Made by a program: the position numbers and the translations under genes
The notes under the pieces: generated by a model
Databases searched by the model: none
Told to the model about the DNA's origin: nothing
The model's input: the letters and a program-made list of their open reading frames with translations, nothing else
Assembly: GCF_000466385.1 (NCBI RefSeq)
Contig: NZ_KE952777.1
Coordinates: 1-64,000, forward strand
Length of the DNA stretch: 64,000 bases
From: Aneurinibacillus aneurinilyticus ATCC 12856
Lineage (GTDB): Bacteria > Bacillota > Bacilli > Aneurinibacillales > Aneurinibacillaceae
Reading direction: 5' to 3'
Shown here: one piece after another, positions 33,168-42,234 of the stretch
Position numbering within the stretch: the stretch's first letter is position 1
How the letters are laid out: each line of letters opens with the position of its first letter

Positions 33168-33737
33168 ATGGTTGACGAAACCTCCTCTGAACCAACCAAA
33201 AAGAAGAAGGGAAAAAATGAGGCATGGGAATGGATTAAAGCGCTTGGCATTGCCGTAGTGCTTGCACTCATTATCCGTACCTTTTTGTTTGCGCCGTTTC
33301 TTGTCGACGGATCATCGATGATGCCAACGCTTGAGAACGGTGAGCGTCTGATTGTAAACAAGCTGATTTATTATATCCAAGAGCCGAAGCCAGGTGACAT
33401 TGTCGTTTTCCATGCGACAAAGGAGAAGGATTATATTAAACGGGTGATTGCAACGGAGAATCAGACGGTAGAGATGAAGGATGACCAGCTATACATAGAC
33501 GGAAAGCCGGTTGCTGAACCGTATTTGAAACAGTATAAAGAAGAAGCGAAAGCGGAAGGCTATGTGCTGACGGATGATTTCGGTCCTGAGAAAGTACCGC
33601 AAGGCGAAGTGTTTGTGATGGGAGATAATCGCCGTAACAGCACGGACAGCCGTGTTATCGGTCCTGTACCGGTGGAGAATGTGGTAGGACGTTCAGAGCT
33701 TATTATCTGGCCATATGACAAAATTCGCTTGAACTAG
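33168..33737 (+). CDS. lepB: Signal peptidase I
   Basis: A 189-residue type I signal peptidase with a short lysine-rich cytoplasmic N-terminus, a single membrane anchor (about residues 22-42) and the extracellular catalytic domain. The serine is in DGSSMMPTL (Ser50), the general-base lysine in DYIKRVIAT (about 90), and the box E motif is MGDNRRNSTDSR (about 150-161). ATG 33168 follows GGGAGGAAAG. It lies between rplS and rbgA, as in Brevibacillus-type genomes rather than B. subtilis. Confidence 0.96.
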   Translation: MVDETSSEPTKKKKGKNEAWEWIKALGIAVVLALIIRTFLFAPFLVDGSSMMPTLENGERLIVNKLIYYIQEPKPGDIVVFHATKEKDYIKRVIATENQTVEMKDDQLYIDGKPVAEPYLKQYKEEAKAEGYVLTDDFGPEKVPQGEVFVMGDNRRNSTDSRVIGPVPVENVVGRSELIIWPYDKIRLN

Positions 33738-33769
33738 CTTGAATTCATAAAGAAATGTAGGTGAGGCAT

Positions 33770-34669
33770 ATGACGATTCAATGGTTTCCCGGTCATATGG
33801 CCAAAGCGCGCAGGCAGGTTACGGAGAAACTGAAACTCATCGATGTTGTCATCGAACTTCTCGATGCAAGGCTTCCATTATCAAGCCGCAATCCGATGAT
33901 CGATGAGATTGTTTCCGGCAAGCCGCGTCTAATCTTATTGAATAAATCTGATTTGGCTGATGAAGCTGTAACGAAGGCCTGGGTACAATATTTTGCTAGC
34001 CATGGGGTTACAGCGTTGCCAATCGATGCACTATCCGGTCGTGGAGTAAATAAACTGCCGCTAGAATGTCAGGCTCTGGTGGAAGAGATGATGGAAAAGC
34101 GCCGTGCCAAAGGAATGCAGGACAGAGCCATTCGTGCAATGATTATTGGTATTCCGAATGTCGGCAAGTCATCATTGATGAATCGGCTGGCAGGACGTAA
34201 AGTAGCGCAAACGGGTGACCGTCCGGCGGTAACGAAAGCTCAACAATGGGTGAAAGTAGGCAAAGTGCTCGAACTGTTGGATACGCCGGGAATTTTATGG
34301 CCGAGGTTTGAAGACCCTTTAGTAGGCTTGCGCCTGGCTGCGAGTGGCGCAATTAAAGATGAGATTATCGACTTTCAGGAAGTGGCGCTTTTTGTGGTCG
34401 CCTACTTGCGTATGCACTATAAAGATGCGTTGAAAAGTCGATATCAGTTGTCCAATCTGGAAGAAAGCAAGCTTGCGCTCCTGGACGAAATTGGACGTAA
34501 GCGTGGGTGTCTGGTAAGCGGTGGTCATATCGATTATGACAAGGTCGCTGAATTGATTCTGCGGGAGCTACGCGGCGGAAAATTGGGCCGAATTTCGCTT
34601 GAACGTCCTGATGACAGATTTACGATTGATATGGCGCGCGTAAGCATGGATGAAATTACGCCGTATTAA
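33770..34669 (+). CDS. rbgA: Ribosome biogenesis GTPase RbgA (YlqF)
   Basis: A 299-residue circularly permuted GTPase needed for late 50S assembly. The order of motifs is permuted: LLNKSDL (G4, about 60) comes before [16 protein letters not shown] (G1, about 126-141) and [10 protein letters not shown] (G3, about 170). The N-terminus [15 protein letters not shown] and the C-terminal ANTAR-like RNA-binding part are typical. ATG 33770 with GTAGGTGAGG is preferred to the GTG 33761 that overlaps this site. Terminator follows. Confidence 0.96.
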   Translation: MTIQWFPGHMAKARRQVTEKLKLIDVVIELLDARLPLSSRNPMIDEIVSGKPRLILLNKSDLADEAVTKAWVQYFASHGVTALPIDALSGRGVNKLPLECQALVEEMMEKRRAKGMQDRAIRAMIIGIPNVGKSSLMNRLAGRKVAQTGDRPAVTKAQQWVKVGKVLELLDTPGILWPRFEDPLVGLRLAASGAIKDEIIDFQEVALFVVAYLRMHYKDALKSRYQLSNLEESKLALLDEIGRKRGCLVSGGHIDYDKVAELILRELRGGKLGRISLERPDDRFTIDMARVSMDEITPY

Positions 34670-34702
34670 GAGAAAATAAGCCTTGCTATATTTTCATAAC
34701 GT

Positions 34703-34731
34703 AAACGTGCAGCCAGAGCTGCACGTTTTTG
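34703..34731 (+). terminator. rbgA terminator
   Basis: AAACGTGCAG, a 5 nt loop, CTGCACGTTTTT. It separates rbgA from rnhB. Confidence 0.88.
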
Positions 34732-34813
34732 TTATACATGCTGTTTGTTTGACTTGTGGTTACAGTTATAAAAAGGTGCTGGTATATTAAAGTGAATATA
34801 AGGAGAGTTCTTA

Positions 34814-35587
34814 TTGAATCCACATGAAATGACGATAAAAGAAGTAAAAGAATTTTTGCTGACATGCAAGAGCTTAACGGAAGAGGCACAAGCATTATTT
34901 GCGGCCGATGTGCGAAGCGGTGTACAGGCGGCGTATAAACAGTGGCACCGGCGCATGGAGAAGGCACAACAATTGCATCAGCGCTGGCTTGATATGAGCA
35001 CGCATGAACAGGAGTTGTGGGAAAAAGGATACGCACATATCGCTGGTGTAGATGAGGTAGGACGCGGACCGTTAGCTGGTCCGGTTGTTACGGCGGCCGT
35101 TATTCTGTCACCGGATTTTTATCTGCCCGGTCTGGATGATTCGAAAAAAGTACCCGCTGCCAGACGGGAGGAAATGTACGAACAGATAATGGAACAGGCG
35201 GTGGCTGTATCGGTTTCGTTAAGCGATGCTGCACTAATTGATGAAATTAATATTTTTCAGGCAACATTGAGGGCCATGCAAACAGCCGTGCAAAATCTGT
35301 CCATTGTACCGGACATTACACTGAATGATGCAGTAACCATTCCGCAGCTATCCGTGGAACAGCGACCGATTATTGGTGGAGATGGTAAGAGTATCTCCAT
35401 TGCTGCTGCCTCTATCATCGCAAAAGTTGAGCGGGATCGTATGATGAAAGAGTATGATACACAGTACCCTGGATACGGTTTTGCATCGAATATGGGCTAT
35501 GGCACGGCAGAGCATCTGGCCGCCCTGCGCGTTCAGGGGCCTTGTCGGATTCATCGCCGCAGTTTTGGGGGCGTGTTGGTTCCTTAA
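34814..35587 (+). CDS. rnhB: Ribonuclease HII
   Basis: A 257-residue enzyme that cleaves RNA in RNA-DNA hybrids, including single ribonucleotides. The catalytic block is AGVDEVGRGPLAGPV (about residues 76-90, Asp and Glu), with DDSKKVP and a later aspartate in DIT..DAV. GGDGKSISIAAASIIAKVERD and GYGTAEH are conserved. The N-terminal 70 residues form the charged helical extension found in Bacillus RNase HII. The start is TTG 34814 after TAAGGAGAG. Followed by ylqG. Confidence 0.95.
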   Translation: MNPHEMTIKEVKEFLLTCKSLTEEAQALFAADVRSGVQAAYKQWHRRMEKAQQLHQRWLDMSTHEQELWEKGYAHIAGVDEVGRGPLAGPVVTAAVILSPDFYLPGLDDSKKVPAARREEMYEQIMEQAVAVSVSLSDAALIDEINIFQATLRAMQTAVQNLSIVPDITLNDAVTIPQLSVEQRPIIGGDGKSISIAAASIIAKVERDRMMKEYDTQYPGYGFASNMGYGTAEHLAALRVQGPCRIHRRSFGGVLVP

Positions 35588-35624
35588 TGTTAAACTTTCG
35601 ATTCATAGGAAAGGAGGCAAACAT

Positions 35625-37052
35625 ATGATTCAAGGGTTTATGACGAGTCAAATCCTTCAGCAGTTCAATAATAGACAGGCGTCTCTTATTGAATTGATGC
35701 CGGGTCAAGTATTTCAGGGCAAAGTGCTGAAATTATTTCCCGATAATCTGGCAACCGTACAACTGGGAGGCTTAACAGTAACGGCCCGTCTGGAAACACC
35801 TCTTGAACTCGGCCAAAGAACGTGGCTGCAAGTACAACCAGGCGGACAGCCTGTGACGCTCAGGGTGATTAATCAGCCTGGACAGCCAGACCAGGCATCA
35901 GAAGCCAGCATGGAAGGGCTGGCAAAGGCACTTGGTGCCCCCATAACAAAAGAGTCGCTTTCCCTGTTAAATAAAGCGGTAGATGCGGGGATTCCGTTGC
36001 GTGCAGAATCTTTGCATGCGTTTGAACGTGTCGTTGCGGAAGTGGGAACAGACCCGTCAATCGAAGATGCAATGATACTAGCGGCAAAAAAAGGATTTCC
36101 CCTTACAAAAGAGACTGTACTCGCTCTGCGTGCATTTGCGGGTAACGCCAGTCTGGAAGGTGAGATGGACAAACTCTCTCGCCTGGCACAACAGGCGATA
36201 GTACAAGCGGAAGGATTGCCAGTAGATATAAAAGAAAGGTTACATCAGCTTGTGGCTCGGATAGAAGGTGTTCGAGACGGGCTGGCACAGGTGAAAAACT
36301 CATTTGTCTCGCCTTCTCCCTCAATCTCAGCATCGCAGAGGGAGGAGCCTCCTTCCCAATCTCCTCTGCAAAAACAAAACCTTCCGGCTTCTGGCATAAA
36401 ACAGGCGATTGTAGATTTGTTCGATCGACTGGGGCTAAACCATGAGAAAGCGTTGGGTCTTATAGGAGGAGAGAAAGCTGTAACCACGGAAGCAGAAAAT
36501 ATTAAATCAACGCTGCTTCACTTGTTGCAGCACCCGAAAGCGGAAGTGCTGCCTGCTCCTTTGCGCGAACAAATGCAGCAGTTTGTGCAACAAGTAACAG
36601 GCCAGCAGCTTATGATGGCAGGCCCAGCAGGCGATAATGCTTTCGTCCAGGTGGCTATCCAACTTCCGGCGCCCGGTCAGGAGAATGGGGAGAACACGCT
36701 TATCCAAATCGAATCACGGAAGAAAGGTAGAGGAGAACTGGATCCTGACAATTGCCGCATGTTTTTTTATCTATCTATGCGGAATATAGGTGAAACCATG
36801 CTGGATGTGTCTATTGTGAATAAGATTCTATCTGTCACAATTTACAATAACCAGGAGGGGTTTGGTGATTTGGTGCGTGCTTTGCGTGCTTCATTAGAAC
36901 GAAGCCTGTCTGAGCAAGGATACCGTTTATCGGGCCTGCGTGTGTTAGCCGTACCGGAAAACAAGGGAGGAGAGAGCAGTACAGCTGTTTCTTCGCTTTC
37001 ATTACCGCCTTCAAGCGTGGCTTATTACAAAGGAGTTGATTTCCGCGTATGA
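35625..37052 (+). CDS. ylqG: YlqG, FliK-C-terminal-domain-like protein
   Basis: A 475-residue protein with a variable Gln/Ala/Pro-rich middle and a C-terminal region (about 370-440) like the FliK hook-length-control domain: CRMFFYLSMRNIGETMLDV, LSVTIYNNQEGFGDLVRAL, LERSLSEQGYRLSGLRV. The first 80 residues form a small beta-rich domain (GQVFQGKVLKLFPDNLATVQ). It matches the position of B. subtilis ylqG, of unknown function. ATG 35625 with GAAAGGAGG is chosen over an in-frame start inside rnhB. It overlaps ylqH by 4 nt. A true fliK is present at 58294, so this is a second FliK-like protein. Confidence 0.8.
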   Translation: MIQGFMTSQILQQFNNRQASLIELMPGQVFQGKVLKLFPDNLATVQLGGLTVTARLETPLELGQRTWLQVQPGGQPVTLRVINQPGQPDQASEASMEGLAKALGAPITKESLSLLNKAVDAGIPLRAESLHAFERVVAEVGTDPSIEDAMILAAKKGFPLTKETVLALRAFAGNASLEGEMDKLSRLAQQAIVQAEGLPVDIKERLHQLVARIEGVRDGLAQVKNSFVSPSPSISASQREEPPSQSPLQKQNLPASGIKQAIVDLFDRLGLNHEKALGLIGGEKAVTTEAENIKSTLLHLLQHPKAEVLPAPLREQMQQFVQQVTGQQLMMAGPAGDNAFVQVAIQLPAPGQENGENTLIQIESRKKGRGELDPDNCRMFFYLSMRNIGETMLDVSIVNKILSVTIYNNQEGFGDLVRALRASLERSLSEQGYRLSGLRVLAVPENKGGESSTAVSSLSLPPSSVAYYKGVDFRV

Positions 37053-37327
37053 AACGGCCGTATCAGCGTAAAAGTGCGGTTGCTCTGCGTTATACACCTG
37101 GTGAGGCAGAAGCGCCCCGTGTCATCGCAAAAGGCCAGGGCCATATAGCTGAAAAGATTATGGAACAGGCCAAAGAACATGGTGTACCGGTTCAACAGGA
37201 TCCGTCATTGGTGGAAGTGTTGAGTAGTCTGGAGCTGAATGAACAGATTCCAGTGGAACTTTATCAGGTTGTGGCGGAAATTCTCGCTTTTGTCTATCAA
37301 ACAGATCAACGGAGCGGACGGAAATGA
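37049..37327 (+). CDS. ylqH: YlqH, FlhB C-terminal-domain-like protein
   Basis: A 92-residue protein matching only the cytoplasmic C-terminal domain of the flagellar export switch FlhB: AVALRYTPGEAEAPRVIAKG, then VPVQQDPSLVEVLSSL and IPVELYQVVAEILAFVY. The membrane part is absent, and the autocleavage motif NPTH is replaced by RKSA, so it cannot self-cleave as FlhB does. It is homologous to B. subtilis YlqH. The 4 nt overlaps with ylqG before and yraN after indicate a coupled three-gene unit. Role unknown; binding of export substrates is an inference. Confidence 0.85.
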   Translation: MKRPYQRKSAVALRYTPGEAEAPRVIAKGQGHIAEKIMEQAKEHGVPVQQDPSLVEVLSSLELNEQIPVELYQVVAEILAFVYQTDQRSGRK

Positions 37328-37701
37328 TACCACCGCGTAAAACGAATAAGCAAAAGGGTGAGGACGGGGAATTGTTTGCGTGCCGTTATTTGGAGCAGAA
37401 AGGATACCAGCTTGCACAGCAAAATTTCCGCACGCGTACCGGAGAGATTGATTTAATCATGCATGATGGAGAATGGCTTGTGTTTATTGAAGTTAAGATG
37501 CGGACCAGCAACATATACGGTCATGGCAGTGAAGCAGTTACTGCTACAAAACAGCGCACGATTCGCAGAACAGCGCTTGAGTATTTGCAGCAATATTACG
37601 GAAAGCAGACTGTTCCTCCGATCCGATTTGACGTTATCGTGGTGACGGTGGCTGCTTCATTTTCCGAGCCGGAAGTCATGCATATTTTGCATGCTTTTTA
37701 G
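37324..37701 (+). CDS. yraN: YraN family endonuclease-like protein
   Basis: A 125-residue UPF0102 protein with a restriction-endonuclease-like fold. The GEDGELFACRYLEQKGY start, the GEIDLIMHDGEWLVFIEVKMR core (Asp and E-x-K nuclease residues, about 40-60) and VTATKQRTIRRTALEYL are typical. A role in DNA or RNA metabolism is suspected, but no substrate is established. ATG 37324 overlaps ylqH. Repeat copy E begins directly after the stop. Confidence 0.92.
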   Translation: MIPPRKTNKQKGEDGELFACRYLEQKGYQLAQQNFRTRTGEIDLIMHDGEWLVFIEVKMRTSNIYGHGSEAVTATKQRTIRRTALEYLQQYYGKQTVPPIRFDVIVVTVAASFSEPEVMHILHAF

Positions 37702-37812
37702 TGAGACATACCACACTTGTTGAAGACATATAAATAGGCAGCGGAAAAACAATCTTCCCATGACACCTGTCCACATGAAATGTCGCCTTTGTGCATATAG
37801 TATAGTGTACTC
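37702..37812. repeat. Dispersed repeat, copy E (degenerate)
   Basis: It starts at the yraN stop. The left part (ATACCACACTTGTTGA, ACATATAAATAGG) resembles the inner/left module of copies A and D. The right part, inverted, (TATATGCACAAAGGCGACA, then TTTCATGTGG) resembles the inverted right ends (GATAAAGCGACAC, TTTTTGTGG). Diverged and shorter, so less certain. The terminator at 37834 follows within 25 nt. Confidence 0.4.
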
Positions 37813-37833
37813 GATGTGTAACACCTCCTTTTT

Positions 37834-37862
37834 AAACACCTGCAATTTGCAGGTGTTTTTTT
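37834..37862 (+). terminator. Terminator after ylqG-ylqH-yraN
   Basis: AACACCTGC, a 4 nt loop, GCAGGTGTT with seven or more Ts. It lies 133 nt after the yraN stop, beyond repeat copy E. Confidence 0.88.
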
Positions 37863-37960
37863 ATTGCGGTATTTAATTACAGAAAAAGGGAGAAAAATCA
37901 ACTCTAGCTATTCGAAAAATAATATGGTATTTTTTTACAAAAAGGAGTTGAGTGGGAAGG

Positions 37961-39523
37961 ATGTTCGCACGAGTATATAGCGCTACAGTTTTAGGAATTC
38001 AAGGGATAGATGTAGAGGTAGAGGTGGATATCGCCAACGGATTGCCCTACTTCGAAATTAGCGGACTTGCCGCCTCGTCCGTACGTGAAGCGCGTAATCG
38101 AGTTAAATCGGCGATAAAAAACAGCGGATACTCATTTCCTCTCCAGCGTATTACAGTGAATCTCGCACCGGCAGACGTTCGCAAAGCAGGTTCTATGCTG
38201 GACTTATCGATTGCGATTGGTATTTTGCTTGGCAGTGGGCAGGTAACCATTCAAAATGAGCTTGCTAACTGGATATTTCTTGGGGAACTGTCGCTTGATG
38301 GAAGGTTGCGTCCGTTGCATGGATTATTTCCGATGATTCTCGCTGCTAAACAGGCTGGCTTTGCAGGTGCAGTTATTCCCGCTTCATGTGAAGAGGATGT
38401 CGAACGGGCAAAGCTGCCGATTGTGCGAATTGCTACATTGCAGGAATGCGTAGCATGCTGTTCACTGTCGAATGATGAACTGCAAGCGCTTTGTCATTCC
38501 CATGAAAAGAATAGAAGGCGGTTCAGTCAGACGGAACAAATCATGGAGGTAGCTTGCTTCAGTGATGTGAAAGGACAGTATCATGTTAAACGGGCAATGG
38601 AAGTAGCCGCTTCCGGCTTGCACCATTTAATGATGGTGGGACCGCCCGGTACGGGGAAAACGATGATGGCACGTCGCTTTCCTGCCATTTTGCCTTCGCT
38701 TGATGAGGAACAGTCGCTTATTGTTGACACAATTTACAGTGCCTGCGGGTTGCTTTCAGAGCGATGGAAGCAAACACCGTATCCTCCGTTTCGTGCTCCA
38801 CACGCCTCCATCACTCGTGCAGGCATGGTTGGAGGAGGCGCTTTTCCCATACCGGGAGAGATGAGCCTTTCGCATCTGGGCGTATTATTTTTGGATGAAT
38901 GGTCTGAATTCTCACGGAATGTACTGGAAGCGATGCGTCAGCCGCTTGAGGACGGACATATTACACTCGTACGCAAGGAGGGAAAGTTTTCATTTCCTTG
39001 CCACCTGCTGCTTGTCAGCTCGTTTAATCCGTGCCTCTGCGGGTTTTATCGTTTTGAAACAGAGAGTCAACCATGTAAGTGTTCGGTAAATGAGATTAAG
39101 CGATATTGGAAAAGACTGTCCGGTCCGATGCTTGATCGCATGGATATTCAAGTGGAGGTTCCAAGAGTACGCATCGACGATATGCAAAAAGCGGGGTCAA
39201 TCACGACGGATATGATGCGTGAGCGGGTACAGGCGGCACGAGAGAGACAAGCACATCGTTATTCCGGAACACAAATCCAGGTTAATTCACAAGTATCGGG
39301 ACGGTGGCTTACACACTACATTCCTCTCTCTGATACGGTGCAGGCGTGGCTTTCTGCACTGTATCAGACGAGCGGCATAAGCAATCGCTCCTATGATAAG
39401 ATAATCAAACTGGCCCGTACGATTGCTGATTTGGAAGATAGCGAACATGTCCGTGAAGAACATGTTGCCGAGGCTTTTCAGTACCGAGCTCTTGATCAGA
39501 AGCAATGGAAAGAGGAAATATAA
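37961..39523 (+). CDS. comM: ComM/YifB family Mg-chelatase-like ATPase
   Basis: A 520-residue AAA+ protein. The N-terminal Lon-substrate-like domain has FARVYSATVLGIQGI and RITVNLAPADVRKAGSMLDL. The ATPase core has Walker A GPPGTGKTMMARRFPAILP (about residues 226-244) and Walker B GVLFLDEWSEF (about 308-318), where most relatives have LDELPEF. In Haemophilus ComM is a branch-migration helicase for natural transformation. A C-terminal part with NRSYDKIIKLARTIADLE completes the family. ATG 37961 with GGGAAGG is preferred to GTG 37952, though the latter has AAGGAG. It lies near dprA, another DNA-uptake gene. Confidence 0.92.
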   Translation: MFARVYSATVLGIQGIDVEVEVDIANGLPYFEISGLAASSVREARNRVKSAIKNSGYSFPLQRITVNLAPADVRKAGSMLDLSIAIGILLGSGQVTIQNELANWIFLGELSLDGRLRPLHGLFPMILAAKQAGFAGAVIPASCEEDVERAKLPIVRIATLQECVACCSLSNDELQALCHSHEKNRRRFSQTEQIMEVACFSDVKGQYHVKRAMEVAASGLHHLMMVGPPGTGKTMMARRFPAILPSLDEEQSLIVDTIYSACGLLSERWKQTPYPPFRAPHASITRAGMVGGGAFPIPGEMSLSHLGVLFLDEWSEFSRNVLEAMRQPLEDGHITLVRKEGKFSFPCHLLLVSSFNPCLCGFYRFETESQPCKCSVNEIKRYWKRLSGPMLDRMDIQVEVPRVRIDDMQKAGSITTDMMRERVQAARERQAHRYSGTQIQVNSQVSGRWLTHYIPLSDTVQAWLSALYQTSGISNRSYDKIIKLARTIADLEDSEHVREEHVAEAFQYRALDQKQWKEEI

Positions 39524-39547
39524 TAAAAATTTTTCGACATAAATCTC

Positions 39548-39673
39548 TGTGGATAACAATATCTACAAGAAAAAGCCAGGTTTCAAGATGAGTCTGAATG
39601 TTTGTGCACAACTTATTCACAAGGAGTTGTGGATAACAGAACGCTTGTTCCGCAAAAAAGCGAATGTTACAAT
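39548..39673 (+). promoter_or_regulatory. sda promoter with cluster of DnaA boxes
   Basis: Promoter TTGTTC (39645-39650), 17 nt spacer, TACAAT (39668-39673). Upstream are three exact DnaA boxes: TTATCCACA inverted at 39548-39556, TTATTCACA at 39613-39621 and TTATCCACA inverted at 39628-39636, plus a one-mismatch box TTGTGCACA at 39602-39610. In B. subtilis DnaA activates sda through such boxes. Confidence 0.88.
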
Positions 39674-39706
39674 ATGGAAAATGGTAGAAAACGAGGAGGA
39701 GCGTCT

Positions 39707-39838
39707 ATGCACTTACTTTCGGATGAAGCGTTGCTTGATGCCTATGTGAAAGCGACGCACCTTGGTCTGGAACAGGAATTTATTGCACTTTTGATGGAAG
39801 AAATAAATAAGCGGGACTTACATGTACCGCCTCATTGA
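39707..39838 (+). CDS. sda: Sporulation checkpoint inhibitor Sda
   Basis: A 43-residue protein, MHLLSDEALLDAYVKAT followed by two helices ending INKRDLHVPPH. It matches Sda, the helical hairpin that binds histidine kinase KinA and blocks the sporulation phosphorelay when replication is perturbed. LSDE, the YxKA segment and LEQEFIALLMEEI are the conserved parts. ATG 39707 follows GAGGAGGAG at 39692-39700; the frame is open further upstream but that part overlaps the promoter. DnaA boxes in front and a terminator right behind make it a self-contained checkpoint unit. Confidence 0.93.
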   Translation: MHLLSDEALLDAYVKATHLGLEQEFIALLMEEINKRDLHVPPH

Positions 39839-39839
39839 C

Positions 39840-39868
39840 AAGCAGATGCCCTACATCTGCTTTTTTTG
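39840..39868 (+). terminator. sda terminator
   Basis: AAGCAGATG, a 5 nt loop, CATCTGCTTTTTTT, directly after the sda stop. Confidence 0.9.
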
Positions 39869-39921
39869 TGGACAAAAAGCATGTTAAAAAATCAGAAAAA
39901 TTAAAGAAAGCATGCAGGTAT

Positions 39922-39950
39922 TTGCCGAATCGTGCCGAATAAGCTATACT
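39922..39950 (+). promoter_or_regulatory. sucCD promoter
   Basis: TTGCCG (39922-39927), 17 nt spacer, TATACT (39945-39950), 76 nt upstream of the sucC start. I see no clear catabolite-repression site in the gap. Confidence 0.65.
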
Positions 39951-40026
39951 GTATTGCGCAGACGAGCTTATGAGAGAGAAGCTTGATGCGTTTATTTTAT
40001 GCAAAATGTGGTTAGGAGGATGGAGA

Positions 40027-41187
40027 ATGAATATCCATGAGTATCAAGGCAAAGAGATACTTAAGCAGTACGGCGTTGTCGTACCGAATGGAAAAGTAGC
40101 GTTCACGGTAAGCGAAGCGGTAGAAGCGGCGAAGGAACTGGATACGAACGTATATGTAGTGAAAGCGCAAATCCATGCGGGTGGACGCGGTAAAGCAGGT
40201 GGAGTTAAAATCGCCAAAAACCTGGACGAAGTTCGTACATATGCGCAGGAAATCCTCGGTAAGGTCCTTGTTACACATCAAACAGGGCCGGAAGGCAAAG
40301 AAGTAAAGCGTTTGCTGATTGAAGAAGGATGCGACATTCAAAAAGAATACTATGTAGGACTTGTTGTTGACCGCAATACGAACCGCGTAGTAATGATGGC
40401 ATCTGAAGAAGGCGGTACCGAAATTGAAGAGGTAGCAGAAAAAACACCGGAAAAAATCTTCAAAGAGGTGATTGATCCGGCTGTAGGACTTCTGCCTTTC
40501 CAAGCACGCAAACTTGCCTTCTCGATTAACATTCCAAGCAAACTGGTAAATAAAGCTGTGAAGTTCATGATGGGCTTATATCAGGCGTTCGTTGATAAAG
40601 ATTGCTCGATCGCAGAAATTAACCCGCTTGTTGTAACAGGCGACGGTAATGTTATGGCGCTCGATGCGAAATTGAATTTCGATTCGAATGCACTTTATCG
40701 TCACCAAGATGTGATGAAATTGCGTGATCTTGATGAAGAAGATCCAAAAGAAATCGAAGCCTCCAACTATGACCTTAACTACATTGCACTTGGTGGTAAC
40801 ATCGGTTGCATGGTTAATGGGGCTGGTCTTGCGATGGCTACAATGGACATTATTAAATTCTACGGCGGCGAACCGGCGAACTTCCTTGATGTTGGGGGCG
40901 GTGCTACTGCAGAAAAGGTTACGGCTGCTTTCAAGCTGATTCTATCCGATGAAAATGTAAAAGGTATTTTCATTAACATTTTCGGCGGTATTATGAAGTG
41001 TGATGTTATTGCAGAGGGTGTAGTAGAAGCGGCAAAACAAGTAAGTCTTGACCGTCCGCTGGTTGTGCGTCTTGAAGGCACAAATGTAGACCTTGGCAAG
41101 AAAATCCTTAACGAATCCGGCCTCAATATCGTAGCGGCAGAATCGATGGCAGACGGCGCGGAAAAAATCGTTTCCTTGGTGAAATAA
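40027..41187 (+). CDS. sucC: Succinate-CoA ligase (ADP-forming), beta subunit
   Basis: A 386-residue subunit of the citric acid cycle enzyme that makes ATP from succinyl-CoA. The ATP-grasp domain starts [17 protein letters not shown] and includes [17 protein letters not shown] (about 45-61); the C-terminal part has [27 protein letters not shown] and [16 protein letters not shown] 40027 with TTAGGAGGATGG is preferred to the longer ORF start at 39970. It lies 21 nt upstream of sucD, its heterodimer partner. Confidence 0.97.
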   Translation: MNIHEYQGKEILKQYGVVVPNGKVAFTVSEAVEAAKELDTNVYVVKAQIHAGGRGKAGGVKIAKNLDEVRTYAQEILGKVLVTHQTGPEGKEVKRLLIEEGCDIQKEYYVGLVVDRNTNRVVMMASEEGGTEIEEVAEKTPEKIFKEVIDPAVGLLPFQARKLAFSINIPSKLVNKAVKFMMGLYQAFVDKDCSIAEINPLVVTGDGNVMALDAKLNFDSNALYRHQDVMKLRDLDEEDPKEIEASNYDLNYIALGGNIGCMVNGAGLAMATMDIIKFYGGEPANFLDVGGGATAEKVTAAFKLILSDENVKGIFINIFGGIMKCDVIAEGVVEAAKQVSLDRPLVVRLEGTNVDLGKKILNESGLNIVAAESMADGAEKIVSLVK

Positions 41188-41208
41188 GAAAGGTGGGACT
41201 GGAGAGTT

Positions 41209-42114
41209 ATGAGTATTCTTATCAATAAAGATACAAAAGTAATCACTCAGGGTATTACTGGTGCTACTGGTTTATTCCATGCAAAAGGTTGCCGCGAATA
41301 CGGTTCGCAAATGGTTGGCGGTACTTCACCAGGAAAAGGTGGCACAGAAGTTGACGGATTCCCCGTTTTTGATACAGTAAATGAAGCAGTGAAAGAAACA
41401 GGCGCGAACGCATCTGTTATTTATGTTGCAGCGCCGTTCGCAGCAGATGCGATTATGGAAGCTGTGGATGCAGAACTTGATCTGGTTATCTGCATCACTG
41501 AGGGTATCCCTGTACTTGATATGGTTAAAGTAAAACGCTACATGGAAGGCAGCAAAACCCGTCTTATCGGACCGAACTGCCCAGGCGTTATCACACCAGG
41601 CGAATGCAAAATCGGCATCATGCCGGGCTATATTCATGCACCGGGTAAAGTAGGGATCGTATCCCGTTCCGGAACCCTGACATATGAAGCGGTTCATCAA
41701 CTTACAACGAACGGTATCGGCCAATCCACTGCCGTAGGCATTGGTGGAGACCCGGTTAATGGCACGAACTTTATTGATTGTCTCAAGCTTTTCAACGAAG
41801 ATCCGGATACCGAAGCGATTATCATGATTGGTGAAATTGGTGGTACAGCAGAGGAAGAAGCGGCAGAATGGGTAAAAGCTAACATGAAGAAACCAGTTGT
41901 AGGCTTCATCGGTGGTCAAACTGCACCTCCAGGAAAGCGTATGGGACATGCTGGTGCCATCATTTCCGGCGGTAAAGGAACAGCTGCGGAAAAAATCAAG
42001 ACGATGGAAGCTTGCGGCATCCGTGTAGCGAAAACACCTGCTGTTATGGGCGAGACAATGATCGAAGCACTCAAAGCCCATGGTCTGCTTGAAGTATGCA
42101 AAACAATTAAATAA
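41209..42114 (+). CDS. sucD: Succinate-CoA ligase, alpha subunit
   Basis: A 301-residue subunit binding CoA and carrying the phosphohistidine. The Rossmann CoA-binding part has [15 protein letters not shown] and [30 protein letters not shown] and GRSGTLTYE-like [11 protein letters not shown] follow, and the active histidine is in [14 protein letters not shown] (about 246). It follows sucC with a GAAAGGTGGG site and is closed by a terminator. Confidence 0.97.
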   Translation: MSILINKDTKVITQGITGATGLFHAKGCREYGSQMVGGTSPGKGGTEVDGFPVFDTVNEAVKETGANASVIYVAAPFAADAIMEAVDAELDLVICITEGIPVLDMVKVKRYMEGSKTRLIGPNCPGVITPGECKIGIMPGYIHAPGKVGIVSRSGTLTYEAVHQLTTNGIGQSTAVGIGGDPVNGTNFIDCLKLFNEDPDTEAIIMIGEIGGTAEEEAAEWVKANMKKPVVGFIGGQTAPPGKRMGHAGAIISGGKGTAAEKIKTMEACGIRVAKTPAVMGETMIEALKAHGLLEVCKTIK

Positions 42115-42120
42115 GTGTAT

Positions 42121-42154
42121 AAAAAAGGGGCGCTGCATAAGCGCTCCTTTTTCT
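42121..42154 (+). terminator. sucCD terminator
   Basis: AGGGGCGC, loop, GCGCTCCT with a T run; A run upstream. Confidence 0.85.
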
Positions 42155-42234
42155 TATAATTCGTACTTACAAGGAAGGATTTTCCATATTTTACCTCGAA
42201 ATTCATTAGTAAGAATATGAAGGAGTGAGGAAGA

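Noticed and set aside
41326-42138. 270-codon antisense ORF opposite sucD
   Set aside because: A shadow of the codon pattern of sucD; Phe/Cys/Arg-rich, no family resemblance.
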